Below, one piece after another: positions 9,158-17,461 of a DNA stretch of 64,000 nucleotides. The notes under the pieces were generated by a model, which did no database searches, had not been told where the DNA came from, and saw only the letters and a list, made by a program, of their open reading frames with translations. Position 1 is the first letter of the stretch. Each line of letters starts with the position of its first letter. A program made the position numbers and the translations under genes. Source of the DNA: Anaerocolumna cellulosilytica (GTDB lineage: Bacteria; Bacillota; Clostridia; Lachnospirales; Lachnospiraceae); the NCBI RefSeq assembly GCF_014218335.1, contig NZ_AP023367.1:869501-933500 (forward strand), in the 5' to 3' direction.

Positions 9158-9230
9158 TATAAAAGGCTTTTTCATAATAGCTAATAGAACAGATTTCTAT
9201 AGAATAGAAAAAAAATAAATAAACGAGAGG

Positions 9231-9261
9231 ATGCGACCACATTGCTGGTCGCATTTTTTGT
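9231..9261 (+). terminator. Rho-independent terminator after the L,D-transpeptidase gene
   Basis: ATGCGACCA (9231-9239) pairs perfectly with TGGTCGCAT (9246-9254), with a six-base loop and a run of six Ts. It lies just before the IS200 left end. Confidence 0.8.
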
Positions 9262-9328
9262 TGTATCCCGGTACAATAATACCACCTGCTATGCAGGTGG
9301 ATCCCAATTAGCTTAAGCTTCAAGTTAA

Positions 9329-9388
9329 AAACCTCCTATGCTATTATAAGTATAGGTTCGCCAACCGCACAAAAAGCATAGGAGGTTT
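9329..9388 (+). promoter_or_regulatory. Hairpin that sequesters the tnpA ribosome binding site
   Basis: Fourteen bases at 9329-9342 (AAACCTCCTATGCT) are perfectly complementary to 9375-9388 (AGCATAGGAGGTTT). The second arm contains the tnpA Shine-Dalgarno sequence GGAGG (9381-9385), nine bases before the ATG at 9395. In the folded mRNA the ribosome binding site is buried, consistent with the known low, translationally repressed expression of IS200 transposases. Confidence 0.75.
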
Positions 9389-9394
9389 ATCCAA

Positions 9395-9868
9395 ATGGAT
9401 ATGAATAGTTTAGCACATACGAAATGGGAATGTAAATACCATCTTGTTTTTGCACCAAAGTTTAGAAGGCAGATAATTTATGGAAAAATCAAACAAGATG
9501 TAGCTAGCATATTGAGTATGTTATGTAAAAGAAAAGGTATTGAAATAATTGAAGCAGAGTGTTGTAGAGATCATGTACATATGTTAGTAAGAATACCACC
9601 AAAGTATAGTGTCTCACAGATAATGGGTTATTTAAAAGGGAAAAGTTCGCTTATGATATTTGAAAGGCATGCGAATCTGAAGTATAAGTATGGGAACAGG
9701 CATTTCTGGTGTAGAGGATATTATGTAGATACGGTAGGCAAAAATGCAAAGAAAATACAAGAATATATTCAGAATCAAATACAAGAAGATTTACAGTATG
9801 ATCAAATGTCACTAAAGGAATATATTGACCCGTTCACGGGTGAGCCAGTAAAAGAAGGCAAGAAATAA
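9395..9868 (+). CDS. tnpA: IS200/IS605 family transposase TnpA
   Basis: A 157-residue Y1 transposase that cuts and joins single-stranded DNA at the IS ends. It shows the family opening WECKYHLVFAPKFRR, the metal-binding HUH motif as DHVHMLV near residue 67, and the C-terminal region with the catalytic tyrosine helix (about residues 115-130, YYVDTVGKNAKKIQEYIQNQ). The length is normal for IS200 and the frame is intact, so it is probably functional. Its ribosome binding site is hidden in the hairpin at 9329-9388. Confidence 0.92.
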   Translation: MDMNSLAHTKWECKYHLVFAPKFRRQIIYGKIKQDVASILSMLCKRKGIEIIEAECCRDHVHMLVRIPPKYSVSQIMGYLKGKSSLMIFERHANLKYKYGNRHFWCRGYYVDTVGKNAKKIQEYIQNQIQEDLQYDQMSLKEYIDPFTGEPVKEGKK

Positions 9869-10000
9869 AACCCTTTAGGGTTTGCCAGGGAAATAAGTGC
9901 GGCTGGCGGACTTTTTAGAGCGTCTTTAGACGCAAGCAGGGAAAAGCCCCTTATAGGGGCAGAACAAGCCACCGGCTAAGCCGGTGGTTCTGACTATAAA

Positions 10001-10303
10001 ATAAATGTATTCATCTAGTACAGATGGGATATTATAGGACAAAATGTAAAAAAATGAAAATAGACATTGAATTATACTTGTAAATATGGTAAAATATTGT
10101 ATATATTAGAAAAATAAGTATATATAATACAAATCTAGTATGTTATTACATATAATACTATAACATAAAAAAATAATTAACTATGTAGTACATTATTCCT
10201 GAAAAATGGAATTATCCGGGTTTTGTTTCCTTAGTACAAGCATACTCACAATAATAGAACCTAGGTCTTAGAAAGGAAAAGCAATTCAATTGCAACGCGT
10301 AAA
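10001..10303 (+). other. Untranslated region before the biosynthetic cluster
   Basis: No gene was found here. It is very AT-rich and holds the promoter at 10067-10095 and the inverted repeat at 10139-10167. Just before the radical SAM start, the purine-rich AGAAAGGAAAAG is followed by the small hairpin GCAATT-C-AATTGC (10281-10293), which would bring that weak ribosome binding site closer to the ATG at 10304. Confidence 0.4.
10067..10095 (+). promoter_or_regulatory. Promoter at the head of the biosynthetic cluster
   Basis: TTGAAT (10067-10072) and TAAAAT (10090-10095) are separated by 17 bases, and a TG dinucleotide one base before the -10 makes it an extended -10 as well. It points at the radical SAM gene and would give a leader of about 200 bases. 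That leader contains an 8-bp inverted repeat (TATGTTAT at 10139-10146, ATAACATA at 10160-10167) which could be an operator or a small hairpin. Confidence 0.6.
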
Positions 10304-11629
10304 ATGAGGCACTTATATAGGAATAAAGAGCATTATTATTTAATTGATACCTCGTATATGAAATTTTATAAAATACCGTACAAGCTTGAGAATCAGCTTA
10401 GTACATATACATTAGAAGAGTTAGATGATATTGCAAAAGATTTTACACTTCCTGCTACAGATAGCATACCCTTGACTGTTATCGAAGAGAATACAGAACA
10501 ATGTAACAGACTGATACTAAATTTGAGTGAATTGTGTAATTTAGCCTGTAGATATTGTTATGCTGAGGAGGGAAGTTATGGACAGGAGACTTGCAATAAG
10601 AATATGTCCTTAGAAACTCTTAAAAAAGTAGTAACAAGAGCTTGTAGGCTTTATCCCGGAGGAATTGGACAGATTCAATTTTTTGGTGGAGAGCCTTTAT
10701 TAAACAAACGTGTTCTATACTCAGCGGTAGAATGGATAAAGGAATATACAGAAGGGTTGGGGTTAAAATGCCCGTTGTTTACAATAGTTACGAACGGTAC
10801 ATTAATTGATGATGAATGTATTACATTATTCAATGAATATTTTTCGTCAGTCACCATAAGCCTGGATGGTTCAAAAGCAGTAAATGACGGTAAAAGAGTT
10901 TTTAAGGGTACACATAGTTCTGTTTTTGATAAGGTAGCAGAAACAATCAGGCGAATGAATGAAAGAGAAAGAAAATATTATATATGTATAGAAGGAACCA
11001 TACACGAAGGTCATATTCAAGAGTTTGAAGAGAAAAGTAGTATGGAATCCTACAAAGCACTATATCAATTAGACGTTGATATTATTCATATCAGTCCTCT
11101 TATAGGTCGTTCAGATGATAGTGGAGAAAGCAAGATAAATTACAATAAGTTCTTCGAGGAATGGGTGAAAGAAGAATTTAAGAATGGAGTAGGTGGTATA
11201 AAGACCAGAACGGTTGCTAATTTGCTTTATGCTGCTAAGCAGCATAAAACATTCGGAAATGGCTGTGGTGCGACCAATACTGATTTAGCATCAGATGTTA
11301 ACGGTGGGCTTTATCCTTGTTTTATGTTTATTGGAGGAAATGAATACTTTTTGGGAGATACAAAGGATTCCATTGAAGAACAGCGCCAAAGGATATATGA
11401 AGTTCGCCAATTATTGAAAGAAGCGAATAACAATACAGAGTGCAATAAATGTTGGGTAAAACCAGTCTGTGCCAAATCTTATGGACACTGCATTGGGTCC
11501 AGATATTTGTCCAATGGAAGTGTATCAAGACCGGAAAAAGAAATATGTAGTATAAGCAAATGCGTTATGGAGAATATTTTTGTTCAATCCTATGAAAAAT
11601 ACGGCATACGGAAAAGTGAGGAGGATTGA
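10304..11629 (+). CDS. Radical SAM/SPASM peptide maturase
   Basis: The enzyme has 441 residues. An N-terminal region of about 70 residues precedes the radical SAM core with CNLACRYCY, giving the CxxxCxxC iron-sulfur motif at Cys78, Cys82 and Cys85, and FFGGEPLLN as the GGEP motif. The C-terminal part is a cysteine-rich SPASM domain with NGCGA, YPCFMF, ECNKCWVKPVC, YGHC and a final CSISKC, enough to hold two auxiliary clusters. This layout is that of enzymes that make sulfur-to-carbon or carbon-carbon links in RiPP precursors. The probable substrates are the two peptides at 26747 and 26883, which end in CDC. The M50 gene overlaps or abuts its end. The weak ribosome binding site is unusual. Confidence 0.88.
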   Translation: MRHLYRNKEHYYLIDTSYMKFYKIPYKLENQLSTYTLEELDDIAKDFTLPATDSIPLTVIEENTEQCNRLILNLSELCNLACRYCYAEEGSYGQETCNKNMSLETLKKVVTRACRLYPGGIGQIQFFGGEPLLNKRVLYSAVEWIKEYTEGLGLKCPLFTIVTNGTLIDDECITLFNEYFSSVTISLDGSKAVNDGKRVFKGTHSSVFDKVAETIRRMNERERKYYICIEGTIHEGHIQEFEEKSSMESYKALYQLDVDIIHISPLIGRSDDSGESKINYNKFFEEWVKEEFKNGVGGIKTRTVANLLYAAKQHKTFGNGCGATNTDLASDVNGGLYPCFMFIGGNEYFLGDTKDSIEEQRQRIYEVRQLLKEANNNTECNKCWVKPVCAKSYGHCIGSRYLSNGSVSRPEKEICSISKCVMENIFVQSYEKYGIRKSEED

Positions 11630-11636
11630 TAAAAAA

Positions 11637-12848
11637 GTGAGCGGTGAAGTTATCCTAGAACAAGATGAATGGAAACCACATTTAAAAGAAAGTGTGTATA
11701 CCAATGATATATACTTAAATAAAGAAGGTAAGGGCAACTGGGTTGTTGGGGAATACGAATGTGATACTCAATTTACGTTACCAGCGTATCAAAAGGAGGC
11801 TTTCGATAATGTATGTACTCTGCTTGATGGGAAACATACAATTGTTGAAATTGCTGATTCGACAGGAATTCACAGCAAAGAGATTCTATCCATACTGCAA
11901 GTATTAAAGAGTAAGGGAATGCTAAGGGAGAAATATAGCGGAACCCAGACACGATTTAGTGAAGTGGATAATCTCTCTATAAAATTAATAAACTATCAGT
12001 TCAAGAATCATCTTAATTCTATAAAGAATAGAAAGATAGCAGCAGTACTTGTAAAAGGCATGCATATAATACTACTACTGAGTATACTTGTTTTTGTATA
12101 TTTAAACATTCGTAACAACTTTGCTGCATTTAACAACACAACATTGGAACGTTGGTTAAGTTTTGGTAAGAGTGAATCCAATCAATGGACCGGATATCTA
12201 TTAATTAATCTTGGAATGGTACTTATGTTTGTATTTCATGAATTAGGGCATGTAATATCCGGTGTTCACGCGGGAATACAGCCGGAAAAGTTTTCATTTG
12301 TGTTATATTTGGGTTTTATACCTATGTTTTATGTAAAAAATAAAAACATATATTCCTTGAAAAAGAAGGATTTTTTAAAGGTATTATTGGCAGGTTGTTA
12401 TGTAAACATAATATTATGTATTATATTTCTGGATTTCTATCTATTTACTGGAAGTGAAATATGTAAAACTCTTGCAATGTCTAATTTAAGGATATTTTTT
12501 ATTAATTTGTGGCCGTTGTCACTTAGTGATGGATACTTTATATTTTCGGTTTTATTTCGCCATCCCAATCTGAGATATAAATTTCACTACTTTATAGCTA
12601 AGCCCAAAATAATAAAAAAATATAACCGAATGGAAGTCCTCTATACATTCCTTTCAATGTTTATACTTGTCTTAACAATGAGTTTTGAAGTTACTTGGTT
12701 TATTGGCCTTTTTAATATTTCAGAACAATTAAAAGTAGTAATAGTTTCAGCAATTCTTTGTACATATATAATTGTTTTACATTTTTTGAATAAGAGAAAG
12801 TTTGAAATAAATCCATATGGTTCAGCAACAGTAGGGGTACAGTCTTAA
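11637..12848 (+). CDS. M50-family membrane metallopeptidase with PqqD/winged-helix-like N terminus
   Basis: This membrane protein has the zinc-protease motif HELGH inside a helix (MVLMFVFHELGHVISGVHAG), as in site-2-type M50 proteases, and a later LSDGYFIF segment supplying the third ligand position. The N-terminal 110 residues contain an FDNVCTLLDGKHTIVEIA stretch typical of PqqD-like peptide-recognition or winged-helix domains. M50 proteins of this type accompany radical SAM maturases in RiPP clusters such as yyd, where they are thought to process or release the peptide. The GTG at 11637 is chosen because AGGAGG lies at 11619-11624; the ATG at 11592 is an alternative with no clear ribosome site. 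It is likely the leader protease, by inference. Confidence 0.75.
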   Translation: MSGEVILEQDEWKPHLKESVYTNDIYLNKEGKGNWVVGEYECDTQFTLPAYQKEAFDNVCTLLDGKHTIVEIADSTGIHSKEILSILQVLKSKGMLREKYSGTQTRFSEVDNLSIKLINYQFKNHLNSIKNRKIAAVLVKGMHIILLLSILVFVYLNIRNNFAAFNNTTLERWLSFGKSESNQWTGYLLINLGMVLMFVFHELGHVISGVHAGIQPEKFSFVLYLGFIPMFYVKNKNIYSLKKKDFLKVLLAGCYVNIILCIIFLDFYLFTGSEICKTLAMSNLRIFFINLWPLSLSDGYFIFSVLFRHPNLRYKFHYFIAKPKIIKKYNRMEVLYTFLSMFILVLTMSFEVTWFIGLFNISEQLKVVIVSAILCTYIIVLHFLNKRKFEINPYGSATVGVQS

Positions 12849-12903
12849 CAACAAGTATAAAACAGAGTAAAAGGGAATTTAAATAATATAGTAAAGGAAG
12901 TTG

Positions 12904-15378
12904 ATGATGAAAAAGATACTACAGGTGCTAATAAACAAACGAAATAGTAAGGAGCATAAATTATTTTTATGTCTAATGACCGTAATTGTAACCAGCCTTA
13001 CTTTATTCACTGCCTTTAATGCACTTCCACTTCTAGAAGAATCCATTAAACAAGACTTACGCCAGACAACTGTAGGAGAAGCAGATTATGTTGTAACACC
13101 AAAAGAAAGTGCTCTTTTTGAAGTGCCTACTATAGAGAATGGAAAAAGTTTAAATATACTAGCGCTAGAAGGTGGTATTACAAAAGAGAGGTATGCCAAA
13201 GTATTTATTTGGGAACTTGATTATAGCAAGTTTCTTGAGGTATTTGGAAATACATATATGGAAAAGGGTGAGGTAACCCTTCCGGTAACTCTTAACGAAA
13301 ATCAAGTATTGATTATGCCAGATACCAGTGACAAGCTCAATATAAATGAAGGGGATTTGGTGGAGTTTACTGTCTATGGTCAGAAAATCTATGCAGAAGC
13401 GGTCATTGCTCCGCGAGACAATTTTTTTGTTAAAGCAAATGGAGAAGTTGTAGTGATGGGTGCGGAAATCTTACGTACGGCATTAGATATTAAGGAAAAT
13501 CAAGTGACCCTTTCATACATATATAAAACGGAGAAGGGAGCAGATATAAAAGCAAATCTGCAAAAGCAAAATAATGAAATCATTGTGAAAGAGGCAATAG
13601 ATCCTGAATATATATCTGCAAATATGACAACTTACTATGGGATTGATTTTCTGATACTCGTTTTTATTTTATTAATTGCCAGGGATATATTAAAGTCTAC
13701 TGGACTTATATATGTAACAGAACGTTCTCGTTTTATTGGTACTTTACGAAGTAATGGAGCTGAGAAAAGATTAATAGTTCGCCTGTTTTCCAACATAGGT
13801 ATTAAAGTTGCCCTTAAGGGAAGCTTATTTGGCATGATGATTGGTATGGCACTCCTAATAACCTTTGCCAGATTTGGAATTGGTCTAACGAATGTATTGC
13901 AAGCGATTGATATTATCTTTTTAGCCATTGCAGTAATTGGAACTGGGGCAGTTATGACTATCCTGAGTTTGCTAAGTTTTCAAAGGCCTGTTAAACAATT
14001 GCTCTGTAAATCTGACCGGTCATTACTGCTTGAAAATGTATCGGCGGAAATGCAGCATGAAAAAGAGCGTAAGATGGACTATATTTACTGTATCCTATTA
14101 CTTGTGTTTATTATCCTTTCTTTCTTTTTGTCCAGATGGGATATGGGGGCTGTTTTGCTATATGTAATTACTTTTACATTTATTTTAATTAAGAGTATGA
14201 AATATCTATTTCTTAAACTAAAAAAAACAATTCAGCAAAAAACAGGAAAAGGTCTTTTCTTGATTGCAGCTAAAAATGTAGGTACCAATGTGTATCTTAG
14301 AAAAACACTATCTTTGACAATAACGATATCCTTATTTATTACTATAATAGGTATACTCATATTCTCTGTATTAGATGCAATGACAAGTTTTTATAGGGAT
14401 TATAAGTCAGATGCATACATAAGAGTTGAAGATGGTAAGGGATTTTCAGATACCGAACTAGATAAAGTAGAAAGGCTTTCTGACATTACAGATACCTATT
14501 TGTATTATACAGGTAAGGTGACAATTGTAACGAAAGAGGATGAACGGCAGGTAAAAGTTGTGGGCCTTGATGATCCGATTGATTACAATGACAACTTTAT
14601 GAATTTGAATTTGGATTGGGTCAAAGGATTTGACATCGCTACTTTTACCCAGTCAAGAAATGCTATTTTAAGTGAGATACTATGTAATCGATTTGGGTTT
14701 CAATTGGGTGATACAGTTACTTTATATGATGGAGAAAGTCAAAAAGATTATTATATTGCAGGAATAACTCCTTCCTTACAAGAACTTGGCGATGCAATAT
14801 ATATATCAAGATATGACAGTGAATTTCTTGGTGGAAGTATTAAAAACGGTCTTTATCTAAAATGTACGAACATGGCTAATATGGAAGATAGTATAGAAAA
14901 TATACTTTATGAACGTACTTATACGTTTAAAGATGTAACTGAAATGAAACAGAATGATGTTACTAATGGTATGCAGATTATAATTTTCTTCGTTTCTTTT
15001 GCAACATTGGTAGGTATGGCAAGTATTACAGGCATCTACAGCAATTATAAGCTCAGTTATATGATGAGACGAAAAGAGTTTGCTATACTGGTCTCAACAG
15101 GGTACAGCAAAAAAAATATATTTCATATACTAATGGGTGAAATAACACTTATCAGTCTAATAGGATATCTAATTGGAATGTTAATCATGTGGGTGATTAA
15201 AAAGCCTTTAGAAAGTCTTATGAAATTCGTTGAACTGCCAATAGAGCTTAATTTGAGCGGATTGATATTTTTAGCCTTGTTTTTTGTTGTGTTAATCAAT
15301 ACTCTACTCAATATTGTATTGGCTCACAAGTCAAGTCAATTATCAGCAGAAGGTATAATAGAAGTATTGAAAAAATAA
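12904..15378 (+). CDS. FtsX-like ABC transporter permease
   Basis: This large permease (about 824 residues) has an N-terminal helix, a long extracytoplasmic domain and two FtsX/MacB-type membrane blocks. The first is at about residues 245-360 and the second at about 690-815. Two further helices and a second extracellular domain lie between them. That is the ten-helix, two-FtsX plan of BceB/LolCE-type transporters. Start: AAGGAAG precedes tandem ATGs at 12904 and 12907. It pairs with the ATPase at 15400. In a RiPP cluster such transporters export the product or protect the producer from it; which applies here is not decidable. Confidence 0.85.
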   Translation: MMKKILQVLINKRNSKEHKLFLCLMTVIVTSLTLFTAFNALPLLEESIKQDLRQTTVGEADYVVTPKESALFEVPTIENGKSLNILALEGGITKERYAKVFIWELDYSKFLEVFGNTYMEKGEVTLPVTLNENQVLIMPDTSDKLNINEGDLVEFTVYGQKIYAEAVIAPRDNFFVKANGEVVVMGAEILRTALDIKENQVTLSYIYKTEKGADIKANLQKQNNEIIVKEAIDPEYISANMTTYYGIDFLILVFILLIARDILKSTGLIYVTERSRFIGTLRSNGAEKRLIVRLFSNIGIKVALKGSLFGMMIGMALLITFARFGIGLTNVLQAIDIIFLAIAVIGTGAVMTILSLLSFQRPVKQLLCKSDRSLLLENVSAEMQHEKERKMDYIYCILLLVFIILSFFLSRWDMGAVLLYVITFTFILIKSMKYLFLKLKKTIQQKTGKGLFLIAAKNVGTNVYLRKTLSLTITISLFITIIGILIFSVLDAMTSFYRDYKSDAYIRVEDGKGFSDTELDKVERLSDITDTYLYYTGKVTIVTKEDERQVKVVGLDDPIDYNDNFMNLNLDWVKGFDIATFTQSRNAILSEILCNRFGFQLGDTVTLYDGESQKDYYIAGITPSLQELGDAIYISRYDSEFLGGSIKNGLYLKCTNMANMEDSIENILYERTYTFKDVTEMKQNDVTNGMQIIIFFVSFATLVGMASITGIYSNYKLSYMMRRKEFAILVSTGYSKKNIFHILMGEITLISLIGYLIGMLIMWVIKKPLESLMKFVELPIELNLSGLIFLALFFVVLINTLLNIVLAHKSSQLSAEGIIEVLKK

Positions 15379-15399
15379 AAGCAGATAGAAAGGAAGGCA

Positions 15400-16065
15400 A
15401 TGATGGAACTAATTAAAGCAGTAAATGTAAGAAAAACATATATAGCTGGAACCGTTGAGACAGAAGTAATTAGAGGGATAGATTTAACAATCAAAAAAGG
15501 GGAGTTTGTAACCATAACAGGTCCCTCGGGTTCAGGTAAAAGCACCTTGTTGTATCTATTAAGCGGAATGGAGCCGCTCTCAGAAGGAAAAGTTTTTTTA
15601 GAAAATGAGGATATCTCCTCTATGGATGATAAGAAGATATCTCTACTCAGAAGAAAAGATATAGCTTTTGTATTTCAATTTTATAACTTATTATCTGAAA
15701 TGAATGTAACAGATAATGTGCTATTGCCTTCTCTAATTCTGCCGGGAGCAATTAACACAAATAGAATAAAAGAAGTATTAAAGGTAGTGGGGCTGGAAAA
15801 GTATGAAAGATCTTATCCATATGAGCTTTCTGGTGGGCAACAACAAAGAGCTGCTATAGCACGAGCTATTTATTCCAATCCCAAAGTCATATTTGCAGAT
15901 GAGCCTACGGGTAATCTGGATTCTGAAAACAGTCAAAAGATAATGGATATATTTGTGAAAATCAACAAAGAACTTGGCACAACAATAGTAATGGTAACTC
16001 ATTCAGAGAAATTTGCGACCTTTGGTACACGTACGATTCAAATGGGGGATGGAAGAGTATGCTAG
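15400..16065 (+). CDS. ABC transporter ATP-binding protein, MacB/LolD type
   Basis: The 221-residue ATPase has Walker A GPSGSGKST, the Q-loop FVFQFYNLL, the signature LSGGQQQR, Walker B VIFADEPTGNLDSEN and the switch histidine VTHSEKFA. The short length and the EPTGNLD string are typical of the MacB/LolD/BceA group that pairs with FtsX-type permeases, here the gene just upstream. It overlaps the BtrH-like gene by seven bases, which suggests translational coupling. It energises export or self-protection for the cluster. Confidence 0.92.
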   Translation: MMELIKAVNVRKTYIAGTVETEVIRGIDLTIKKGEFVTITGPSGSGKSTLLYLLSGMEPLSEGKVFLENEDISSMDDKKISLLRRKDIAFVFQFYNLLSEMNVTDNVLLPSLILPGAINTNRIKEVLKVVGLEKYERSYPYELSGGQQQRAAIARAIYSNPKVIFADEPTGNLDSENSQKIMDIFVKINKELGTTIVMVTHSEKFATFGTRTIQMGDGRVC

Positions 16066-17162
16066 TTGATGGGATTCCCACTAGGGTGCGAATTGATTTT
16101 CATTATAATGAAATGCCTAGAGAGTTGGGAGATTGCAGGACGCAGGCTTTTTGTATGATATTAAACCACTATGGATACGAAATCACTGCGCAAGAGATAT
16201 TTGGTATTGGGAGCGGGCTTGATTTTCATATAAAAAATATAAACTATAACGGGTTTGACTTACCATTAATATCCGGCAGAAATTTTGATGCAGAAAATAA
16301 TTGCTGTAAAATCTTACAAATTCCATGTAAAGAGCAAACGCTTGTTTATAATTCGGATATTTCTTCAGGTAATTTGTGTTTTGACAGGGATATATTGGAG
16401 ATTTTAGTTGAGGGGCGACCCGTATTAATACAATGTGACGTTTACTATATGACCTATTTATCAGATATTAAGAGAAACCATAATCAATATCATATGATAA
16501 TTATACTAGGCTTTGACCTTGAAAGCAGGGAATTTACAGTTCTTGACAGCGTATCCGGTCAAGTTCATACAATCGCAATGTCACAGTTGTATATGTCTAT
16601 GTTTGAGAAGTATTATGGTGACGAAAAGGTTGGAATTTGGTATGACATAAAGCAGCCAGAAAATATCTGTAATCAAAGAAAACAAATAGATAAGTACATA
16701 GAATCTTTCATGAATCAAGGGAATTCAATTATAAAGAATGACGGATATCTGGAAGAAATAAAGAAATATATTGATTTCTTAAATCGTATCCGAGAGTGTG
16801 CAAAGCAAGGTTCAGTGAATCATGATAATTATCTGAAATTTATTTTGGAGATGAATTGTATTCTAATTCGAAAGCAGGATGAGTTAAATGGAAGTTGTTT
16901 TCGCCATTTATATGAAAAATATTTGAATGAAGTATCAACACATTTGTCTCTCAATAATGAACTATGGAATGATTTGGTAATGTATATACAGCAGTCAGAG
17001 GCTGCTTTTAAAGCCTTAAGCTTTAAGGTACGCTATTATAATGGAACGACCTATGAGAAATGCGAAATGTTTATCCAAAATCTGGAGAAAATCTATAAAG
17101 CAGAGAAAGAATTAGGAACAAAACTAATGAATATCAGGAGGAACTTACAGGATGAAAAATGA
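16059..17162 (+). CDS. BtrH-like acyltransferase (papain-fold N terminus)
   Basis: The 367-residue protein resembles the butirosin BtrH N-terminal family (PF14399). A likely papain-type triad is visible: Cys26 in GDCRTQAF, His145 in QYHMIIIL and Asp163 in VLDSV. The family patterns MPRELGDC, GIGSGLDFHI and PVLIQCDVYY surround them. BtrH moves an acyl group from an acyl carrier protein to an amine of an aminoglycoside. Here the next gene, overlapping by 11 bases, is an acyl carrier protein, so transfer of a carrier-bound chain to the peptide or to the NRPS amino acid is a reasonable inference. The C-terminal 170 residues are helical and unassigned. Confidence 0.8.
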   Translation: MLVDGIPTRVRIDFHYNEMPRELGDCRTQAFCMILNHYGYEITAQEIFGIGSGLDFHIKNINYNGFDLPLISGRNFDAENNCCKILQIPCKEQTLVYNSDISSGNLCFDRDILEILVEGRPVLIQCDVYYMTYLSDIKRNHNQYHMIIILGFDLESREFTVLDSVSGQVHTIAMSQLYMSMFEKYYGDEKVGIWYDIKQPENICNQRKQIDKYIESFMNQGNSIIKNDGYLEEIKKYIDFLNRIRECAKQGSVNHDNYLKFILEMNCILIRKQDELNGSCFRHLYEKYLNEVSTHLSLNNELWNDLVMYIQQSEAAFKALSFKVRYYNGTTYEKCEMFIQNLEKIYKAEKELGTKLMNIRRNLQDEK

Positions 17163-17460
17163 ACTGGAGAAAATTATAGGTGAGTTAAAAGTGATGTTAC
17201 AAGATAGGCTTATGCTGCCATTTGAGCCAGAGGAAATTGATGAAGATGCATTAATTTTTGAAGCAATTGATATTGAAGAAGCGAAAGATTATCCAAATCT
17301 TGGCTTAGACTCTGTGGATGGTTTAGAGATTATGGTAGGTATTCAGAACTTATATCATGTAAAACTAGATGCAGAAAAAAATCCACAGGCATATAAATCA
17401 GTAAGGACATTAGCGGAAGCCGTTTACAAGTTATTAGAGGAAAAGAAATGTGAGGCCTGA
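17152..17460 (+). CDS. Acyl carrier protein
   Basis: The 102-residue acidic protein has the carrier signature LGLDSVDGLEI with Ser54 as the phosphopantetheine site. It is longer than a typical FabC-type ACP by a 20-residue insertion before the serine (EEIDEDALIFEAIDIEEAKD). It overlaps the BtrH-like gene and is followed two bases later by the ketosynthase. The dedicated phosphopantetheinyl transferase at 24320 probably activates it. It would carry the growing polyketide or fatty chain. Confidence 0.9.
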   Translation: MKNELEKIIGELKVMLQDRLMLPFEPEEIDEDALIFEAIDIEEAKDYPNLGLDSVDGLEIMVGIQNLYHVKLDAEKNPQAYKSVRTLAEAVYKLLEEKKCEA

Positions 17461-17461
17461 T

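Larger units (their letters stand above)
9270..10000 (+). mobile_element. IS200/IS605-family insertion sequence (single tnpA)
   Basis: The element carries one Y1/HUH transposase gene. It is bounded by subterminal hairpins rather than inverted repeats: CCACCTGC/GCAGGTGG at 9282-9300 on the left and CCACCGGCT/AGCCGGTGG at 9969-9987 on the right. This is the expected architecture of IS200 elements, which move as single strands. No tnpB accessory gene is present. Exact ends cannot be set without an empty site, so the outer coordinates are approximate. It sits between the L,D-transpeptidase terminator and the promoter of the biosynthetic cluster. Confidence 0.8.

Noticed and set aside
9270-10000. 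IS605-type element with a TnpB/omega-RNA partner
   Set aside because: Only the short tnpA gene is present between the end hairpins and no tnpB remnant was found on either strand.
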